A DNA stretch of 64,000 nt, from assembly GCA_947503885.1 (NCBI GenBank), contig CANNFD010000004.1, forward strand, positions 62,001 to 126,000. The letters run 5' to 3'. The notes beneath the pieces are model-generated. The model ran no database searches. It was not told where the DNA came from and saw only the letters and a list, made by a program, of their open reading frames with translations. Below are positions 61,449 to 64,000 of this stretch, one piece after another. Source of the stretch: an uncultured Olleya sp. Its GTDB lineage: Bacteria > Bacteroidota > Bacteroidia > Flavobacteriales > Flavobacteriaceae. Each line of letters starts with the position of its first letter. The first letter of the stretch is position 1. Made by a program: the position numbers and the translations under genes.

Positions 61449-62093
61449 TTAATTTAAACCTTCGCGTAACGCTTTAATAAAATCGTCTAAAGACTTTATA
61501 TTATTATAAAGCTTATCCTCAATTTTTAAAATTGGGATGTTGTTAAAGTTGCTCTTAGGCTTAATGGTTTCAAATTCTTTAATAATCCTATTATAGTTTG
61601 TAGTGTCTTTGTCCAAATTATATTCAGTATAACTAATCTTGTTTTTAGCCAAAATATGTTTAGCATCTGGACAAATAGCGCAATCATCCTTTGTAAATAA
61701 TATGACTGATTTGCTATTAAGTGCTTTATCTAATTTAAAGTCTATAATTTCGTAATCTTTATCAACTTTTAGAGCGTAAGAGACTTCATTTACAACTAAA
61801 ATATATGTGTATTTACCTTCTGTTCCGTTAAGCTTAACCATTGTTAATACACGTTTTTTGCTATTACCGGGAATAGTCTCTAAAATAGGACGCTCACTGC
61901 TACGTCTAAAATCATTACTATCTACTTTTAAAAACACGTCGTAAGAGATAGAGTCTGTGTTTTCTATAAAAAGTTCGTAGCGTTTACCTTTAATTTCTTC
62001 TAACAACTTTACATGCTTATGGTTGTTTTGCGCAAAAGTATTTATGGATAGTAAAGTAAAAAGTAGTAATGTCAGGTTTCTTATCATTTTCAA
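61449..62093 (-). CDS. Exported thioredoxin- or glutaredoxin-like protein
   Basis: 214 residues with signal peptide (LTLLLFTLLSINTFAQ). The N-terminal 100 residues are a beta-rich domain with no motif I recognise. The C-terminal domain (about 125-214) has a CXXC in ILFTKDDCAICPDAKHILAK, then SYTEYNLDKDT and PILKIEDKLY, as in glutaredoxin-like folds. The loop CAIC is an uncommon active-site sequence. A periplasmic thiol role is plausible. It is divergent from the exonuclease gene. Confidence 0.72.
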   Translation of the reverse strand: MKMIRNLTLLLFTLLSINTFAQNNHKHVKLLEEIKGKRYELFIENTDSISYDVFLKVDSNDFRRSSERPILETIPGNSKKRVLTMVKLNGTEGKYTYILVVNEVSYALKVDKDYEIIDFKLDKALNSKSVILFTKDDCAICPDAKHILAKNKISYTEYNLDKDTTNYNRIIKEFETIKPKSNFNNIPILKIEDKLYNNIKSLDDFIKALREGLN

Positions 62094-62125
62094 AGTATTA
62101 CAAAGTAAAAGTAACAGATTAGAAT

Positions 62126-62133
62126 TATATTTG
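62126..62133 (+). promoter_or_regulatory. -7 promoter box (TATATTTG) of the exonuclease gene
   Basis: TATATTTG matches TAnnTTTG, 27 bases before the ATG at 62160. A -33 TTG is not seen. Confidence 0.45.
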
Positions 62134-62159
62134 CATGAATCATACCAATAAATTCATTT

Positions 62160-62933
62160 ATGTCTTTAAACCTTACAAAACCAATTTGCTTTTTCGATTT
62201 AGAAACTACCGGAATCAATATCACAACAGATAGGGTTGTAGAAATTTCAATATTAAAAGTATTCCCAAACGGAAATAAAGAAAGTAAAACTTGGTTAGTT
62301 AATCCCGAGATGCCAATACCCGCAGTAGTATCTGCAATACATGGTGTAACGGACGAGAGAGTTGCTAATGAGCCAACCTTTAAACAGCTAGCGCCAGAAA
62401 TTAATGCTATGATTAAAGATGCTGATTTGGCTGGGTTTAATTCTAACCGTTTTGATATTCCGCTTTTAGCGGAAGAAATGCTTCGCGCAGAGATGGATTT
62501 TGATATGAAGGGTCGTGTCGCTGTCGATGTACAGACTATTTTTCATAAAATGGAACAACGTACACTTAGTGCTGCTTATAAATTTTATTGTGATAAAAGT
62601 TTAGAAAATGCACACACAGCAGAAGCTGATACTTTGGCAACTTACGAGGTGTTAAAAGCACAAGTAGAGCGTTATGACGAGCTAGAAAATGACACTAAAT
62701 TTTTAGCAGAATTTAGTTCTCGCAGAAAATTTGCTGATTTTGCAGGTTTTATTGGATATAACAAAGAAGGTCAAGAAATATTCTCTTTTGGAAAACATAA
62801 AGGTAAATTGGTAACAGAGGTATTGGATAAAGAACCTGGCTATTTTGGATGGTTACTTAATGCCGATTTTCCATTATACACTAAAAAGGTATTAACAGCA
62901 ATTAAATTAAGAGCTTTAAATAATAAGTTTTAA
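62160..62933 (+). CDS. DEDDh 3'-5' exonuclease (DnaQ/ExoX-like)
   Basis: 257 residues. The DEDDh catalytic residues are seen in FFDLETTGI (Asp and Glu at 13 and 15), NSNRFDIPLLAEE and NAHTAEADTLATYEVL. The C-terminal 60 residues (FSFGKHKGKLVTEVL to WLLNADFPLYTKKVL) look like an ExoX-type C-terminal module. It would degrade single-stranded DNA or RNA from the 3' end, perhaps in repair or proofreading. It is a single-gene unit. Confidence 0.88.
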   Translation: MSLNLTKPICFFDLETTGINITTDRVVEISILKVFPNGNKESKTWLVNPEMPIPAVVSAIHGVTDERVANEPTFKQLAPEINAMIKDADLAGFNSNRFDIPLLAEEMLRAEMDFDMKGRVAVDVQTIFHKMEQRTLSAAYKFYCDKSLENAHTAEADTLATYEVLKAQVERYDELENDTKFLAEFSSRRKFADFAGFIGYNKEGQEIFSFGKHKGKLVTEVLDKEPGYFGWLLNADFPLYTKKVLTAIKLRALNNKF

Positions 62934-63054
62934 TTAAATTAAATCAAGAAGAAAGACTTAAGAGGTAAAAGGTTTTCTTCAAAAAAAATATTATAATCCA
63001 AGAATTTTCGTCTTGGTTCTTGTAGCAAACGTTTATTTATATTATTTAAAAAAA

Positions 63055-63666
63055 ATGAAATTAATCTGCATAGGTCGTAATTATACAGACCATATTAAAG
63101 AGTTAGAAAACGAAAAACCTACAGATCCTGTGGTTTTTATCAAGTCTGATAATGCGATACTTTTAAAAAAGCAACCCTTTTTTATCCCAGATTTTTCAAA
63201 CGATGTGCATCATGAGGTTGAGGTGTTGGTGAAGATTACAAAACTAGGGAAGCATATTGATAAAAAATTTGCACATAAATATTATGATCAAATAGGTTTA
63301 GGTATCGATTTTACAGCACGTGATGTACAAAAACAATTAAAAGATAAAGGTTTGCCTTGGGAAAAAGCAAAGTCTTTTGACGGAGCAGCAGTAATAGGTA
63401 AATGGGTTGATAAATCAGAATTTTCTGATGTTAATAATCTTAATTTTAGACTAGAAAAAAATTCAAGTGTGGTTCAAACCGCAAATACAAGTTTAATGTT
63501 GTGGAAAATTGATGAAATTGTAGAATATGTGTCAAAATATTTTACTTTAAAGATAGGAGATGTTATATTTACGGGAACACCCGCAGGAGTTGGCAGGGTA
63601 GTTGCTAATGATAAATTAAAAGGTTTTCTTGAAGATAGAGAGCTATTTTCAATAACAGTAAAATAA
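63055..63666 (+). CDS. Fumarylacetoacetate hydrolase (FAH) family protein
   Basis: 203 residues from MKLICIGRNYTDHIKELENE. The metal-binding Glu-rich motif HHEVEVLVKITKLGKHI and DFTARDVQ are seen, as are SLMLWKIDEIVEYVSKYFTL and the late VIFTGTPAGVGRV. The family includes fumarylpyruvate hydrolase and oxaloacetate decarboxylase. The substrate here cannot be determined. A longer frame begins at 63013, but the family's N terminus fits the ATG at 63055. It is followed after three bases by the Hpt gene. Confidence 0.87.
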   Translation: MKLICIGRNYTDHIKELENEKPTDPVVFIKSDNAILLKKQPFFIPDFSNDVHHEVEVLVKITKLGKHIDKKFAHKYYDQIGLGIDFTARDVQKQLKDKGLPWEKAKSFDGAAVIGKWVDKSEFSDVNNLNFRLEKNSSVVQTANTSLMLWKIDEIVEYVSKYFTLKIGDVIFTGTPAGVGRVVANDKLKGFLEDRELFSITVK

Positions 63667-63669
63667 TAC

Positions 63670-64000
63670 ATGGAACAACACTACAAACTACACAGGCTAA
63701 ACGAATTAGCTGATAATGATCAAGACTTTATTTTGGCATTAGCTACTACTTTTATAGATGAAGTCCCTTGCGATGCTAAAGTGCTTAAAATAGCAGTTGA
63801 AAACAAAAATTATTTATTGACTTATCAAACTGCACATAAAATGAAACCTACTGTAGATATGTTCGAGCTAGGTATTTTAGATGATATAATTGAGGTACAA
63901 GATTGGGGTAAGCTAGAAAAAAAAGATGTGGATATAACCGATAAATTAAATAAGGTTTTAAATGCAATTGAAAATGCTACCAACGAAATAATTCAAGATT
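63670..64000 (+). CDS. Hpt (histidine phosphotransfer) domain protein, 3' end missing
   Basis: The frame runs from ATG at 63670 to the window edge without a stop (110 codons). The first 60 residues match an Hpt helical bundle with phospho-acceptor His56 in TAHKMKPTVDMF, like the AHxLKG motif. The rest is charged and helical. It starts three bases after the FAH gene stop, so it is probably co-transcribed. Hpt proteins relay phosphate from sensor kinases to response regulators. Confidence 0.8.
   Translation, partial: MEQHYKLHRLNELADNDQDFILALATTFIDEVPCDAKVLKIAVENKNYLLTYQTAHKMKPTVDMFELGILDDIIEVQDWGKLEKKDVDITDKLNKVLNAIENATNEIIQD

Noticed and set aside
62458-62474. TTCCGCTTTTAGCGGAA palindrome inside the exonuclease gene
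   Set aside because: It encodes DIPLLAEE, a conserved exonuclease motif, so it is explained by coding constraint.
1-64000. tRNA, rRNA, CRISPR arrays, transposases, phage or plasmid genes
   Set aside because: I scanned for clover-leaf T arms (GTTCRANYC), repeat-spacer arrays and transposase motifs and saw none. Absence here is by eye only; a tRNAscan and Infernal run would settle it.

Overview
The window looks like a chromosome segment of a marine-type member of the Flavobacteriaceae (Bacteroidota). The DNA is strongly AT-rich. Several promoters match the Bacteroidota -7 box TAnnTTTG. Lipoproteins, TonB-type receptors, carboxypeptidase-regulatory-like domains, tandem DUF368 proteins, an OstA-like protein, a GldL-like 'HWPY' membrane motif and a CcoO/CcoP-like cytochrome c all point the same way. 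I see no rRNA, tRNA, CRISPR array, transposase or phage gene. Genes are mostly housekeeping and arranged in short operons, with most of the middle on the minus strand.

Layout. 1-2.1 kb: a truncated cytochrome c-like gene, mnmD and a SDR39U1-type epimerase, closed by a perfect hairpin terminator. 2.1-9.5 kb (minus): a tiny basic protein, GreA/B-type factor plus oxidoreductase, HbpS/GlcG-like protein, an AraC regulator paired with a HisKA_2 kinase, a Ste24-type protease and a SpoU methyltransferase. 9.7-18.4 kb: lipoprotein, two amidohydrolase-like secreted proteins, DUF3810 protease, a palindromic insertion element with a 14-bp duplication, pepD and a GNAT. 18.5-32.4 kb (minus): DUF349 protein, aroE, two DUF368 (PopT-type) proteins, TPR protein, aminotransferase, OstA-like protein, purA, a Fur-family regulator and relA/spoT. 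32.5-45.4 kb (minus): envelope proteins, DEAD-box helicase, transglutaminase, a zinc-ribbon/carboxypeptidase-regulatory protein, a CcoO-CcoP-like cytochrome, a B12-type radical SAM protein, tRNA dihydrouridine synthase, MFS transporter, CocE/NonD peptidase and a PadR operon. 45.5-57.2 kb: pyruvate carboxylase, htpG, a FabH-like synthase, a TonB-type receptor, a CoA-binding protein and a sodium:solute symporter. 57.3-64 kb: recR followed by a tight glycosyltransferase-phosphoribosyltransferase-HAD cluster, then an E2 acyltransferase, a thioredoxin-like protein, an exonuclease, an FAH-family protein and a truncated Hpt protein.

The most interesting candidates are four. (1) The GT2-PRTase-HAD cluster at 57953-59958 has exactly the activities needed to add ribofuranose from PRPP to a surface glycan and then remove the 5-phosphate. 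(2) A 124-bp palindromic element at 16149-16272 is flanked by an exact 14-bp direct repeat, like a small non-autonomous mobile element. (3) A family of short TTTCCGC...GCGAAA palindromes is scattered between genes, and one copy lies inside a reading frame. (4) A sigma54-like promoter with TGACA repeats lies upstream of htpG. All functional statements come from reading motifs by eye; no database search was run.
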